Assembly (NCBI GenBank): GCA_035551935.1
Contig: DASZMJ010000554.1
Coordinates: 1 to 47,882, forward strand
Length of the DNA stretch: 47,882 bases
Origin: DASZMJ01 sp035551935
Lineage (GTDB): Bacteria; Planctomycetota; Planctomycetia; Isosphaerales; Isosphaeraceae
Reading direction: 5' to 3'
The position numbers were made by a program, and so were the translations under genes. Positions within the stretch are counted from its first letter, which is position 1, and each line of letters opens with the position of its first letter. The notes beneath the pieces are model-generated. The model did not search any database and was not told the DNA's origin. It saw only the letters and a program-made list of their open reading frames with translations. Below are positions 1 through 8,527 of the stretch, piece by piece.

Positions 1-53
1 TTTTCTTATCTGCGTCCATCCGCGTCACCTGCGGTCGATTTCTCTTCATTTGC

Positions 54-1172
54 ATGAATAACATGGATTATCGCCGCGCCCGCTTACTCTTGCCCCCCCT
101 CGCGCTGTTGGCCGCGGCGAGCCTGGCGTGGGGGGCGAGGCATGCGTGGATCGATTCGGCCGACCTGGAGAAGCGGGCCGTCGAGGTGCGGCGGGTCGTC
201 GAGCGGGACGACCCGTATGCCAGCCCGGACATGACCTATCCGCCGACGGCGCCGGCGGTCTTCGTCCCGTTGATCGCGCCGATCGACGGCCGCTGGCTCC
301 GGCCGGCGTGGCTGGGGTTGAATCTCCTTGCGTTCGTCGCCGTCTGCGGCTTGATCCTCCGCCTCTGGGCCCGCGACTGGCCGGCCTGGCTCCGTTGGAC
401 ATTCTGCCTGGTCGCCGCGGCGAGCAAGCCGGTCCACCTCGGCATCGGCCTGGGGCAGTTCCACCTCGTGCCGCTGGCGCTGTTGCTGGGTGGTCTGTAC
501 CTCATCGAGGCGCGACGTCCCGTCGTCGCCGGCCTGCTGGTCGGGGCGAGCCTGGTGAAGCCGACGATGTCTTTGCCGTGGCTGGCGATGCTGGCGGCCC
601 GTCGGCAGTGGCGGACGTTGGTCGTGGCGGCAGGGTTCCAGGGGGCCGCGCTGGCCGGCGTCTCGGCCTGGCTCGGCCGGTCGCCGCCGATGCTGATTCG
701 CGAGTGGCTGGCACGGGCCCGGACGCAGGGGGCGTCGGGCCTAATCGACGTGCCTTCGGTGCTCGGACGCCTCGGGGTGGATGCGATCTCGGTCCCGGCG
801 GTTTCGTTGGGGGTGTTGCTGCTCGGGTCCGCGGCGATCGTCGCGGCGCGGCGGCGGTCGTCGCTCGCGCCGGCGGCGCTCTGCGGCTTCGTGGCGGCGA
901 TCTTCACCTATCACCGGCCTTATGACCTCGTCCTGCTCCTGCCCGCCCTCGCCTACTTCCTCGACGAGGCCCGGCGCCGCGAGCCCGACCGCCTCGGCCC
1001 TCGTTGGGTCGCGGCGATCGTCTTCGGCCTGATGCTCGTCGCGCCGAACAACCCCGCCATCGTCGGCCGATGGGTCGAGGCGGCGTACGACCCAGTCTTC
1101 ATCGCGACGAGCTACGCGATGCTCGCCGCTTTACTGCTCGATGTGATAGACAATCGCGGGCGTCCTTTGTAG
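54..1172 (+). CDS. GT87-type (DUF2029) polytopic glycosyltransferase
   Basis: About 372 residues, hydrophobic almost throughout with eight or more likely membrane helices. The stretch YPPTAPAVFVPL near residue 60 and the block GLGQFHLVPLALLLGGLY followed by GLLVGASLVKPT (residues ~130-175) match the GT87/DUF2029 pattern, in which a G-Q loop precedes a helix and an LKP/VKP motif. Members of this family are polyprenol-phosphate-sugar mannosyltransferases acting at the outer face of the cytoplasmic membrane; the donor and acceptor here are unknown. ATG codons at 54 and 63 are both in frame and the second would also give a full protein. It stands alone, facing the minus-strand Abi gene, so it is not obviously in an operon. 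Codon use is G/C-ending as in the bulk of the window. Confidence 0.75.
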   Translation: MNNMDYRRARLLLPPLALLAAASLAWGARHAWIDSADLEKRAVEVRRVVERDDPYASPDMTYPPTAPAVFVPLIAPIDGRWLRPAWLGLNLLAFVAVCGLILRLWARDWPAWLRWTFCLVAAASKPVHLGIGLGQFHLVPLALLLGGLYLIEARRPVVAGLLVGASLVKPTMSLPWLAMLAARRQWRTLVVAAGFQGAALAGVSAWLGRSPPMLIREWLARARTQGASGLIDVPSVLGRLGVDAISVPAVSLGVLLLGSAAIVAARRRSSLAPAALCGFVAAIFTYHRPYDLVLLLPALAYFLDEARRREPDRLGPRWVAAIVFGLMLVAPNNPAIVGRWVEAAYDPVFIATSYAMLAALLLDVIDNRGRPL

Positions 1173-1255
1173 GTCCGCACCGAGGCCCCGTCAAAGACGA
1201 AGCAACTAGGAATATATTCGATAGTATTTTTATATGATGATTAAAAGTCGATCGG

Positions 1256-2009
1256 CTACTTTCCCGGTTTTCTTCTGACTTCAAGCGTTTCGATGAGAAA
1301 CGTGGCCATACTGCCCGCGAGGTTTACTGCGAGCGCGGCATGTCGTGGGGCCGGTCTTGCCCCGGCCTTTCCTTTACCATGGGCGTCACCCAATCTATTT
1401 CGTATTGCTCCCAAACATTCCACGATTGATTGGCAACCACCTAGGATCTGCCTGAACACCTGCTCGGCATGTTGGTCTGGAGATAGTTTTAGTTGCGTCG
1501 TCGCAAGGCGGTATAAGCGAGGAAGTTCCTCCCCTTCTTTATACGAAACGTCAGATTGATCAAGAATATGTTTGCAGACAGATTCTAAGAGTGTCCTCGC
1601 AGAAGTAATTGCGCCTTCAGGATCGCTCTCACGACGAGACATTAGCTTTGTCCAGGCTTCCCGGACATGTTCGGAATCAACGATCAGAAGAATACTCGAA
1701 GCTGGGTCATCGATGGGTTGCCGGTCGCGATCCTCCAAATAATCCAATACTTCCAAGAATTCATTAGTTATAAAAAATCGCCTCTGAGCGTAGGTAGGGT
1801 ACTTATGCTTGATAAAAGCCCAAAATTCTTCAAGGTTTCTATAATTACGAAGAAATACCGGTAATCGAGTTTTCAGATCTCGATTCTGGAGGAGGATTCG
1901 GCGTATCTCCTCATATTCCGCGTCGAACCAGGGGGCCGCCGGTCGTTGCTCGAGAGATTAGTATCTCTTTGAGGCGCACTATCGAATCAGTGAGGGATAC
2001 CTTGTCCAT
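1256..2009 (-). pseudogene. Abortive infection (Abi_C) family gene, +1 frameshift in a C run
   Basis: From 1256 up to about 1930 the frame encodes a protein with the Abi_C C-terminal signature: DPEGAITSARTLLESVCKHI, then LPRLYRLATTQLKLSP, ILGGCQSIVECLGAIRNRLG, and APRHAALAVNLAGSMATFL. That frame is open upstream to a stop at 1958-1960 but has no ATG, GTG or credible start; it encodes FDAEYEEIRRILLQ and LEEFWAFIKHKYPTYAQRRF, which also fit the family. The expected N-terminus, MDKVSLTDSIVRLKEIL, starts at an ATG at 2009 in another frame. The two frames join at a run of five C (minus strand, about 1931-1935) if one C is removed, giving about 250 residues, the normal family length. Base composition is clearly lower in GC than the neighbours, which suggests horizontal acquisition. 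Whether the extra C is a real mutation, phase variation or a sequencing error cannot be told here. The family name comes from phage-exclusion proteins, but a role for this copy is unproven. Confidence 0.8.
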
Positions 2010-2051
2010 AGCCACCAATGATTCCTCCCATTAACGCGATCTACCGAGTAG

Positions 2052-2079
2052 AGAATACTGGGGGAACGGCTTGGAACAA
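2052..2079 (-). promoter_or_regulatory. Candidate sigma70-type promoter of the Abi gene
   Basis: On the minus strand TTGTTC (2079-2074) and TATTCT (2057-2052) are separated by 16 bases, about 42 bases upstream of the ATG at 2009. Both boxes are imperfect. The region is AT-richer than most of the window, so chance matches are possible. A GGAGGA lies between it and the start codon. Confidence 0.3.
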
Positions 2080-2109
2080 GGGGTTACATTCGGATTGAGC
2101 AAAACAAGA

Positions 2110-2160
2110 CCACGTTCCTACCCCCGAATCACCGGATAGGAGTTCGGGGCAGGAACGTGG
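2110..2160 (-). terminator. Rho-independent terminator of the Rad52-like gene
   Basis: A long hairpin with 18-19-base arms (CCACGTTCCT...CCCCGAA against TTCGGGG...AGGAACGTGG, with one bulge and one mismatch) and a 14-base loop. On the minus strand the second arm is followed by TCTTGTTTTG, a U-rich tail. It lies 55 bases beyond the stop codon at 2215 and upstream of the Abi gene start, as expected for a terminator separating two minus-strand genes. Confidence 0.75.
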
Positions 2161-2214
2161 CTTATAGCGTGAAAGGGCCCCAACTTATAAGAGGCTGTCG
2201 GGGACATCTGCGAT

Positions 2215-2982
2215 CTAGTTGGCTAGAGCCTCCTCATAGGCCTCAGTGCGCCCGGGCTGGATGGCCTGGAGCTTGCGGCAGGCCTCGGCGTAGGCGGCGG
2301 CGACCTGCTCGGCGTCCCACTCGATCATCCGGGAGGGATAGTCCTGGAGCTTGCCCCAGTGGTTGAGGTACTTCAGGAGGCCGACCTCGTGGCGCTGCTC
2401 CTGGTCCTTGGTCCAGGCGAACAGCGCCTTGCCCGAGCGGGGCGGGGCGTTGCCGACCCGGTTCGGCGGCGCGACCGGGGCGGGGGGTAGGGGCTCGTCG
2501 CGACCGGGGCCCTGGGCCTGCTGGGCCTGGGGCTGGGGCTGGGCCGGGGCGGCGGCCTCGACGGCCGGCTCGCGCTCGCGGACGAAGGTGGGGACGCCGT
2601 CGCGGTAGAGGTAGCGGCCGACGCCGAACTTGGCGCAGGCACGCTTGAACGAGTCGGAGAACGCCGACTTCTCGTTGTTCTCGTCGTCCTTGACGATCTC
2701 GCCGTTGCGGCGGGTCTCCATGCCGGCGTAGCCGCCGGCGTCGGCCTTGGTGACGGTCGTGCCGTCGGGCAGGCGGATCGTCAGCTTGCAGAGGACGGCG
2801 TTCTCCATCGGCACGAACTCGTCCCACCAGTTCTCGGGCCCGAGCACGCTGTCGAGCCGGTTCATGGCGGTCCGGGCCGTGATGTAGTGGAGCTGCCGGC
2901 CATTCGGTGTGGTGAACACCTTCACTTCGTTCTGCTCGAAGGGCGCGGCGAGGGCCGCGAAGAGGTCGGGATACTGGGTCAT
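2215..2982 (-). CDS. Rad52/Rad22-family single-strand annealing protein
   Basis: 255 residues. Residues ~1-140 carry the Rad52/Rad22 fold signature: LHYITARTAMNRLDSVLGP then ENWWDEF, a strand CKLTIRLPDG, and KSAFSDSFKRACAKFGVGRY followed by LY. The S-D-FKRA-KFG-GRYLY block is the most conserved part of bacterial and phage members. Residues ~145-195 form a low-complexity Pro/Gln/Ala linker, and the C-terminal ~60 residues are a smaller conserved-looking domain (KYLNHWGKLQDYPSRMI). The expected activity is annealing of complementary single strands in recombinational repair, in the cytoplasm. There are no phage structural, integrase or SSB genes nearby, so this looks like a chromosomal repair gene rather than part of a prophage. 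The ATG at 2982 begins a plausible protein (MTQYPDLFAALAAPF). Confidence 0.8.
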   Translation of the reverse strand: MTQYPDLFAALAAPFEQNEVKVFTTPNGRQLHYITARTAMNRLDSVLGPENWWDEFVPMENAVLCKLTIRLPDGTTVTKADAGGYAGMETRRNGEIVKDDENNEKSAFSDSFKRACAKFGVGRYLYRDGVPTFVREREPAVEAAAPAQPQPQAQQAQGPGRDEPLPPAPVAPPNRVGNAPPRSGKALFAWTKDQEQRHEVGLLKYLNHWGKLQDYPSRMIEWDAEQVAAAYAEACRKLQAIQPGRTEAYEEALAN

Positions 2983-3175
2983 TGGGTCTCGCCCCCCGGA
3001 GGACCAGGCGGGCCATCCTCTAGTGAAGGCCCGCCGCCCTCGTCATGTCGAACACCGGGTGCGTCACGGGCCCGCGCCGGTCCGGGACACCGGGCCCTGC
3101 CGTACCATGACGGCAAGACCCGGGCCATCGGCCCGATCCGGGCCCACGGTTGTTCCAGAGGCGGCGCGCCACCGC

Positions 3176-3212
3176 CCGCCCGGGAGGGGGTCAAAACCCT
3201 CCTCCCGGGCGG
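3176..3212. terminator. GC-rich hairpin between the Rad52-like gene and the small membrane protein gene
   Basis: CCGCCCGGGAGG (3176-3187) and CCTCCCGGGCGG (3201-3212) are perfect complements, and three further GC pairs close a loop containing TCAAAA. It lies 31 bases beyond the stop codon of the minus-strand gene at 3244. No U tract follows on either strand, so a termination role rests on position and stability only. Confidence 0.45.
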
Positions 3213-3243
3213 ACGGTTGGATTGTATCCGGTGGCGAGATGGA

Positions 3244-3576
3244 TTACAAGTGTACAGTAGAAAAAAGTTCAGCAGGCGCGGAGAGGAGGGCCGGCGGGGT
3301 GGTGGTCCACTTGTAGCTGCTCAACAGGAGGGCCATCAGGATGACGGCCAGCAAGATGGCGCCGAGGGAGACGCCGAGCATGGCGACGTAGATGTCGCTC
3401 TTGGGCTTCTGGACGAAGACGCCGGGCCGGGCGGAGCGGGCGGCGGTCGGGGTGGCGGAGACCTTGGCGGCCTTGCCGGGCTTGCCGGGCTTGGCCGCGC
3501 CGCGGGTGGTCTTGGGGGTGCCGGTGCCGGTCCCGGTGCCGCTAGTTGGCCCGCGCGCCGATCTTAGTCGTGACAT
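3244..3576 (-). CDS. Small Pro/Lys-rich single-span membrane protein
   Basis: About 110 residues if started at the ATG at 3576, which overlaps the end of the upstream coiled-coil gene by 35 bases in another frame. The first 60 residues are Gly/Thr/Lys/Pro-rich and probably disordered (KTTRGAAKPGKPGKAAKV). A clear membrane helix follows (YVAMLGVSLGAILLAVILMA), then a short tail. The overlap suggests translational coupling with the coiled-coil protein, which is also membrane anchored, so the two may form a complex (inference). No family is recognised. The exact start is uncertain; KSDIYVAMLGVSL could follow a later start. The hairpin at 3176-3212 probably ends this transcript. Confidence 0.55.
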   Translation of the reverse strand: MSRLRSARGPTSGTGTGTGTPKTTRGAAKPGKPGKAAKVSATPTAARSARPGVFVQKPKSDIYVAMLGVSLGAILLAVILMALLLSSYKWTTTPPALLSAPAELFSTVHL

Positions 3577-4402
3577 GGTCGCCCTCTTGGATCTTCTTGC
3601 CGCCGACGGTCTGGCCTTCCAGCCGCGCGACGGACTGGTCGTGGTCGACGATGGTGATCCGGATCTTGCCGAGGTACTCGGGTGTCGGCTTGAGCCGGTA
3701 GACGTAGAGCACGTCGCCGACGGCCAGCTCCTGGTCGGAGCCGAGGCTGATCTCGATGTTCTTGCGCGCCCAGTCGACGGCGCGGACGTAGCCGTCGAGG
3801 GTCGGCGGGGCCTTGCGGCCGACGAGCTGGGTGACGTCGTCGGAGAGGTTATTCTGCCGGAGCTTGTACGACAACGCAGCGGTCCGCTCGCGGAGCGTCT
3901 TGTTGTTGCCCACGGCGACCTGCAAATCGCGCTCCAGGAGGCGGATCTTGTCGTTGAGGTCGCGCTCCTGGTCCTTGTAGGCGTTGGCCTGCTTCTGGAC
4001 CTGGCGGAGCAGGTCGTCGAGCTGCTTGGCCTCGGCGACTCGCTGATTGGCCTCGGCCTGGGCGCTCTTGGCGAGGGCCTGTGCGGTCTCCTGCAGGGTG
4101 CGCTGCTGGGCGATCTCGTCCTGGAGGCGCTTGTTGTCGCGGTCGCGGTCGGCGATCCGCGCATCGAGGCGATTGACCTCGGTCTTGTTCTGGGCCGTGA
4201 GGGTCTGGATGTCCTTGTCCCTGGCCTCGACCTCGGCCTTGGCCTGGGTGATCTTCTGATTCAGGTCCCTGATCTGGCCGGCCTGTTTTTCGACCTTTTC
4301 GCGCCAGTTCGTCGTCGTGGTGAAGGCGACCAGCGAGAAGGCGCAGAACAGGATCGAGCAGGCGAGGATGACGATCACGAGGATCTTGCCGACGGTGGTC
4401 AT
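3542..4402 (-). CDS. Membrane-anchored coiled-coil protein
   Basis: 286 residues. Residues ~5-30 are one membrane helix (VGKILVIVILACSILFCAF). Residues ~33-180 are a long charged heptad-rich coiled coil (for example RDLNQKITQAKAEVEARDKD) with many Gln and Glu residues. The C-terminal ~95 residues form a separate, probably beta-rich domain (LDGYVRAVDWARKNIEISLG, DQELAVGDVLYVYRL, YLGKIRITIVDHDQSVARLE), which resembles small barrel domains seen after coiled coils in planctomycete proteins. No specific family is recognised. It is followed by the overlapping small membrane protein at 3244-3576. A scaffold role in the periplasm or at the membrane is plausible but inferred. The ATG at 4402 immediately precedes the membrane helix and is a secure start. 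Confidence 0.75.
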   Translation of the reverse strand: MTTVGKILVIVILACSILFCAFSLVAFTTTTNWREKVEKQAGQIRDLNQKITQAKAEVEARDKDIQTLTAQNKTEVNRLDARIADRDRDNKRLQDEIAQQRTLQETAQALAKSAQAEANQRVAEAKQLDDLLRQVQKQANAYKDQERDLNDKIRLLERDLQVAVGNNKTLRERTAALSYKLRQNNLSDDVTQLVGRKAPPTLDGYVRAVDWARKNIEISLGSDQELAVGDVLYVYRLKPTPEYLGKIRITIVDHDQSVARLEGQTVGGKKIQEGDHVTTKIGARAN

Positions 4403-4680
4403 GGTCCCATCCTACCTATTCCGGGTGCTGTGACGGCCGGTCGCCCGCTCTCGGGTTTGTCGGGGCGTCGCGCGACGGGGGATGTCGTTGGGCGACGAGG
4501 CGACGGGACCGTGCATTGGGGGAGACTTGGCAATACCCTCGCGGCCGACGACCGCGAGCGCGTCGGGCCCTTCCGATCATATCGGCGCGGGCAAGGGAAT
4601 CGCAAGCGTCCGCTCGACAATCGACCCCCGGACGCGGGGCCGGGGGGGCCGTCGCCCTCGGACCTCCCAAATTTACCCCA

Positions 4681-6420
4681 TCAACCGGGATCGGGCAAAC
4701 CGCCGCGTCCGCTCTTGCCGGCCGGCCGCGCCAGGCCGAGCACGACGAGCCCGACGGCCACCATCAAACAGGCCCGGGGCAGCCAGTCGCCCATGCCGGA
4801 ATAGAGGGTGGTGCGGTCGTCCAGCGGCACGACGACCGAGAGCACCCCCTCGGTCGCCTTGTCCAGCCGGGCGACGATCCGGCCGTCGCCGTCGACGACG
4901 GCCGAGACCCCCATATTGACCGCCCGCGCCAGCGGGACGCGGTTCTCGACGCAGCGGAAGACGCTGATGGCGAGGTGCATGTCGTGCTCGGCCGAGCCGC
5001 GGAACCAGCCGTCGTTGGAGAGGTTGACCAGGAGGTCCGGCTGCCGGCCGACCGCCTCGGCGAACGCCCGACGGGCGACGTGCGGCACCGTGTCCTCGAA
5101 GCAGATGACCGCCGCGATCCGCCAATCCTTCAGCTCGAACCAGGCCGGCGCCCGGCCGAAGTCGAGGTTCGGCACGTTGTCCCCCTGGAACGGCAGGAGC
5201 TTCCGGAGCGGCGGGACCGCCTTGACCCAGCTCGGCAGGTACTCGCCGAAGGGGACCAGGTGCAGCTTCTGGTACGCCTGGAACCGGCCCGACTTCGGCT
5301 CCCAGAGGACCGCCGCGTTGTGGCGCGCCAGGCCCTCGGGGCGGAGGGCGTAGAGGATCGAGCCGATCATCATCGGCGTGCCGAGCCGGTCGACCCGATC
5401 GTGCAGACTCGCCGTGACGACGGCCATGTAGTCGCGCCAGAACTTGGCGTCGGCGTCCTTGTGGATCGAGGCGAGCTGCGTGTCGACGTCCGCCGCGGGG
5501 ACCTTCGGGTCGATCTCGAGGATGCGGTAGGGGTACGCGGTCTCCGGCCAGACGATCAGGTCCGGCTTCGGCCCCCGGGCCAGGGCCGTGGCGATCAGGT
5601 CGTTGTAGACCTTCATGATCGCCTCGGGGTCGGCGCCCATCTTCAATTCCTGCCGGATGTTCGACTGGAGCAGCGCGACCCTCGGGCCGTCGCGGAAGTG
5701 GGCCGTCCGCAGCCGAGCGACGCCGTAGCCGAGGGTCCCCGCCACGAGCAGGGCGACCACCCCCAGCCGCGCGGCCTGGCCACTCCTGAGCCGCGGCCCG
5801 CGCGGGGACGGGCGGAGCAGGGGGAGGGTCAGGAGCTCGACCCACCAGGCGTTGACCGTGGCCATGATCAGGCTCAGGCCCCAGGCGCCGGCGAGGTCGC
5901 TGACCTGGATCACGGCCAGGTTCCGGTACTGCGAGTGGGCCAGGTAATACCAGGGAAGGCCCGTCAGGATGTGGGCGCGGACGTACTCGATCGCCACCCA
6001 TCCCAGCGGGGCGGCCAGCATCAACGGCAGCCCCAGCCGACGGACGGCCAGGCGGCCGACCAGGAGGAAGACCGGCCATTCCAGCGCCAGGAAGGAGGCC
6101 AGGATCGCCCAGCCGAGCCAGGCGCTGGCGTCGACCCGAGTGACCCAGTTGAGCGCCAGCAGCCAGAAGGCCAGGCCGCCGAGCCACGACGCGGCGTAGA
6201 CCAGGCGGGGCCGGCGGTCGCTCCGGATCAGGAGGAAGAGCGGGGCCAGGGCGACCCAGGCGAGCCAGTCGGTGCCGGGGGGCGGGTCGCCGGGGAAGGA
6301 GAGCCAGAGCAGGAAGGCCGACGAGAGGGCCGGGATGACCGGATGCGTCCCCCGCGCCCGGGCGGCTCGGGACGTCTCGTCGGCCTTCGGGTCGGCCGCC
6401 GCGAGCGGGCGATACGGCAT
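4681..6420 (-). CDS. lnt: Apolipoprotein N-acyltransferase
   Basis: 579 residues from the ATG at 6420. The N-terminal ~230 residues are a polytopic membrane region including ALNWVTRVDASAWLGW and the conserved LPWYYLAHSQYRNLAVIQ segment. The C-terminal ~330 residues are the CN-hydrolase (nitrilase) domain with all three catalytic positions: Glu293 in VWPETAYPY, Lys385 in YQKLHLVPFGEYLP and Cys440 in VICFEDTVPH. DLLVNLSNDGWF and NRVPLARAVNMGVSAVVDGDG are further Lnt hallmarks. The enzyme N-acylates the diacylglyceryl-Cys of lipoproteins in the inner membrane, which fits the several lipobox proteins in this window. It follows moeA with a 52-base gap and may be cotranscribed. A longer upstream frame exists but antisense to moeA; the domain begins after 6420. 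Confidence 0.93.
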   Translation of the reverse strand: MPYRPLAAADPKADETSRAARARGTHPVIPALSSAFLLWLSFPGDPPPGTDWLAWVALAPLFLLIRSDRRPRLVYAASWLGGLAFWLLALNWVTRVDASAWLGWAILASFLALEWPVFLLVGRLAVRRLGLPLMLAAPLGWVAIEYVRAHILTGLPWYYLAHSQYRNLAVIQVSDLAGAWGLSLIMATVNAWWVELLTLPLLRPSPRGPRLRSGQAARLGVVALLVAGTLGYGVARLRTAHFRDGPRVALLQSNIRQELKMGADPEAIMKVYNDLIATALARGPKPDLIVWPETAYPYRILEIDPKVPAADVDTQLASIHKDADAKFWRDYMAVVTASLHDRVDRLGTPMMIGSILYALRPEGLARHNAAVLWEPKSGRFQAYQKLHLVPFGEYLPSWVKAVPPLRKLLPFQGDNVPNLDFGRAPAWFELKDWRIAAVICFEDTVPHVARRAFAEAVGRQPDLLVNLSNDGWFRGSAEHDMHLAISVFRCVENRVPLARAVNMGVSAVVDGDGRIVARLDKATEGVLSVVVPLDDRTTLYSGMGDWLPRACLMVAVGLVVLGLARPAGKSGRGGLPDPG

Positions 6421-6472
6421 CGTCGAGAGCGCTCCTTGCCGCGTCGGGTCGGGAGAGGAGACCGATTCCATC

Positions 6473-7699
6473 CTAGACGGAGATCCGAAGGAATTCGATG
6501 GCCGCGCCGGCCGGATAATCGGCGTCGCCGCCCGGGAACGCGGCGAAGCCGTCGGCCTCGGCCACGGCCCGGAGGTCGGGCGAACCCGCCCAGTCGAGCG
6601 GCCGGACCCAGAGCCGGCCCTCCGCCGACCGCTGGGCCCTGGCCGGGTGGAAGGTCGGCCGGGGGCCGCGGTGGGCGAAGGGCTCGGCCAGCATCGCCCG
6701 CTCGATCGGCGGCCCGGCGGGTCGGCCGCCGTTGAGAACGTCGAGCGCGGGCCGGACGAACAGCAGCACACTCACGACCCCGCTGACCGGGTTGCCCGGC
6801 AGGCCGAAGACGAGCGGGCGCGTCCGATCGGCGCGGGCCTTGCCGACGCCGAACCACAGCGGCTTGCCCGGGCGGACGTCCACCTTGTGGAAGACCGGTT
6901 CGACCCCAAGATTCGTGAGCGCCTCGGGCACGAGGTCCCTCTTGCCGGCCGAGACCCCGCCGCTGACGAGGAGCACGTCGGCCCAGTTGAGGGCTTTCGC
7001 GAGGATCGTCCGTAGAGCCTCCGGGTCGTCCGGGGTAATCGGCCAGGTCGGACCCGTTGCCGCGTCCGACCGCACCAGGGCCGCGAGCATCCCCGCGTTA
7101 CTGTTGCGGATCTGCCCCGGGCCGGGGACCTGCCCCGGATCGACCAGCTCATCGCCGGTCGGGATCACCACCACCCTCGGCCGCCGGACGACCTCGACCC
7201 GCACCCGTCCCACCGAAGCCAACACGCCGACATGAACCGCGTTGATCCTCGTCCCCGCCCGCAACACGACTTCGCCCGCCCTCAGCTCCCGCCCCTTCGT
7301 CAAGCGGTTCTGGCCCGGCCGGACCGGCCCGCCGTCGAATGCGACCCGCCCGTCGCCGACCTCCCTGGCCTGCTCGACCATGACCATCGCGTCGGCCCCC
7401 TCGGGCAAGGGGGCGCCCGTCATCACCACCGCCGCCTCGCCCTCGGCCAGCGGCCGGGTCGGCGTCCGGCCCGCGAGGACCTCCTCGCCGACGATCAATG
7501 GCCGGCCGTCGTTCACCTCGGCCGCCCGCACCGCATAGCCATCGACGAGCGCCTTGTCGAAGGGCGGCAGGTCGATGTCCGACGCCACGTCCTCGGCCAG
7601 GACCCGGCCGACCGCGTCCTCCGGCCGCACCTCGACCACCGGCAAGGCCCTCGCCCGCTCGATGACCCGCCGGTGTGCCTCCGCGACCGAGAGCAACAA
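6473..7699 (-). CDS. moeA: Molybdopterin molybdenumtransferase MoeA
   Basis: 408 residues. Recognisable MoeA motifs in order: LPPFDKALVDGYAV near residue 45, the all-beta MoeA-N region with MTGAPLPEGADAMVMVE, the GTPase-like MoaB/Mog fold with VVVIPTGDELVDPG and LLVSGGVSAGKRDLV, VFGLPGNPVSGVVSVLLF, and the MoeA-C domain. It inserts molybdate into adenylated molybdopterin in molybdenum-cofactor synthesis, in the cytoplasm. The reading begins at tandem TTG codons (7699 and 7696), 16 bases after the stop of the amidotransferase gene; no ATG precedes the conserved LLSVAEAHRRV, so a TTG start is likely, with GGGTGG just upstream. No other molybdopterin gene lies in the window. Confidence 0.93.
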   Translation of the reverse strand: MLLSVAEAHRRVIERARALPVVEVRPEDAVGRVLAEDVASDIDLPPFDKALVDGYAVRAAEVNDGRPLIVGEEVLAGRTPTRPLAEGEAAVVMTGAPLPEGADAMVMVEQAREVGDGRVAFDGGPVRPGQNRLTKGRELRAGEVVLRAGTRINAVHVGVLASVGRVRVEVVRRPRVVVIPTGDELVDPGQVPGPGQIRNSNAGMLAALVRSDAATGPTWPITPDDPEALRTILAKALNWADVLLVSGGVSAGKRDLVPEALTNLGVEPVFHKVDVRPGKPLWFGVGKARADRTRPLVFGLPGNPVSGVVSVLLFVRPALDVLNGGRPAGPPIERAMLAEPFAHRGPRPTFHPARAQRSAEGRLWVRPLDWAGSPDLRAVAEADGFAAFPGGDADYPAGAAIEFLRISV

Positions 7700-7714
7700 G
7701 AGCCACCCCCGCGT

Positions 7715-8284
7715 TCAGCGCCCGATGAAGTTCTTGAGGAGGTTCGTGCCCTCCCGGGTCAGGAAGCTCTCGGGGTGGTACTGGACCCCTTCGAGGGGAT
7801 AGGTCTTGTGGCGGACGCCCATGATCTCGCCTTGATCGGTCTGGGCGACGACCTCGAGCTCGGGGGGTAATGTCCCAGGGCGGATGACCAGGCTGTGGTA
7901 GCGGGTGGCCTCGAAGGGGTCGGGCATGCCGCGGTAGATGCCCCGGCCGTCGTGGTGGATCATCGACGTCTTGCCGTGCATGATCCGGTCGGCGCGGACG
8001 ACCTCGGCGCCGAAGGTGTGGCCGATGCACTGGTGGCCGAGGCAGACGCCGAGGATCGGCAGCCGCGGGGCGAACCGGGCGATCAGGTCGTTGGAGACGC
8101 CCGCCTCGCGCGGGGTGCAAGGGCCGGGGGAGATGATCAGGTGCGACGGCGCGAGCGCCTCGACCTCGTCGGGGGTGATCCGGTCGTTGCGGACGACCCG
8201 GAGGTCGAGGCCGGGGTCGATCTCGCCGAGCCGCTGGACGAGGTTGTACGTGAAGGAGTCGTAGTTGTCGATCAGGAGGATCAT
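7715..8284 (-). CDS. Anthranilate/aminodeoxychorismate synthase component II (glutamine amidotransferase)
   Basis: 189 residues, the usual size of a stand-alone class I amidotransferase of the TrpG/PabA type. It opens with MILLIDNYDSFTYNLVQ. The nucleophile is Cys81 in ILGVCLGHQCIG, and the rest of the triad is His170 and Glu172 in VQYHPESFLT. LIISPGPCTPREAG is the oxyanion-loop region. It supplies ammonia from glutamine to the chorismate-using subunit in tryptophan or folate synthesis. The synthase subunit is not in the window, so TrpG and PabA cannot be separated, and one protein often serves both paths. It is the first gene of a minus-strand run with moeA and lnt. The start is the ATG at 8284 preceding the conserved N-terminus. 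Confidence 0.92.
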   Translation of the reverse strand: MILLIDNYDSFTYNLVQRLGEIDPGLDLRVVRNDRITPDEVEALAPSHLIISPGPCTPREAGVSNDLIARFAPRLPILGVCLGHQCIGHTFGAEVVRADRIMHGKTSMIHHDGRGIYRGMPDPFEATRYHSLVIRPGTLPPELEVVAQTDQGEIMGVRHKTYPLEGVQYHPESFLTREGTNLLKNFIGR

Positions 8285-8527
8285 GGCGGGCCCGGTGCGC
8301 CCCCGGCCGGCGTCGGCGGCGCGACCGTCGGGACCGCGCATCCCGGCCCGATCGCCCCGAGCCGATCGTACCCGCTTTCCGCCCCCTTCGGAAGGGAGAC
8401 CGGCCCGAGAACGCCGCCGCATGCCCCCGGCGCGGGTATGCTCCGTATTTGGAGGCGACGCCGGGGGCGGGCTCGGGCCCGTCGCGGCGCCGCCCGGAAC
8501 CGGAACCTCGCAGGGAGGTCGACGACG

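Noticed and set aside
4..36. Left-edge sequence similar to the CTGCGTCATCTGCGG word of the 43-kb inverted repeat
   Set aside because: The similarity is partial (TCTGCGTCCATCCGCGTCAC) and only one side is in the window, so it cannot be called a repeat copy.
2215..2982. Rad52-like gene as evidence of a prophage
   Set aside because: No integrase, structural, lysis or att-like features are seen near it.
4403..4680. Gap between lnt and the coiled-coil gene
   Set aside because: Nothing beyond ordinary GC-rich intergenic sequence was seen; no promoter boxes or hairpin could be supported.
4516..6735. Long plus-strand frame opposite lnt
   Set aside because: Antisense shadow of lnt; Arg/Asp/Gly-rich composition without domains.
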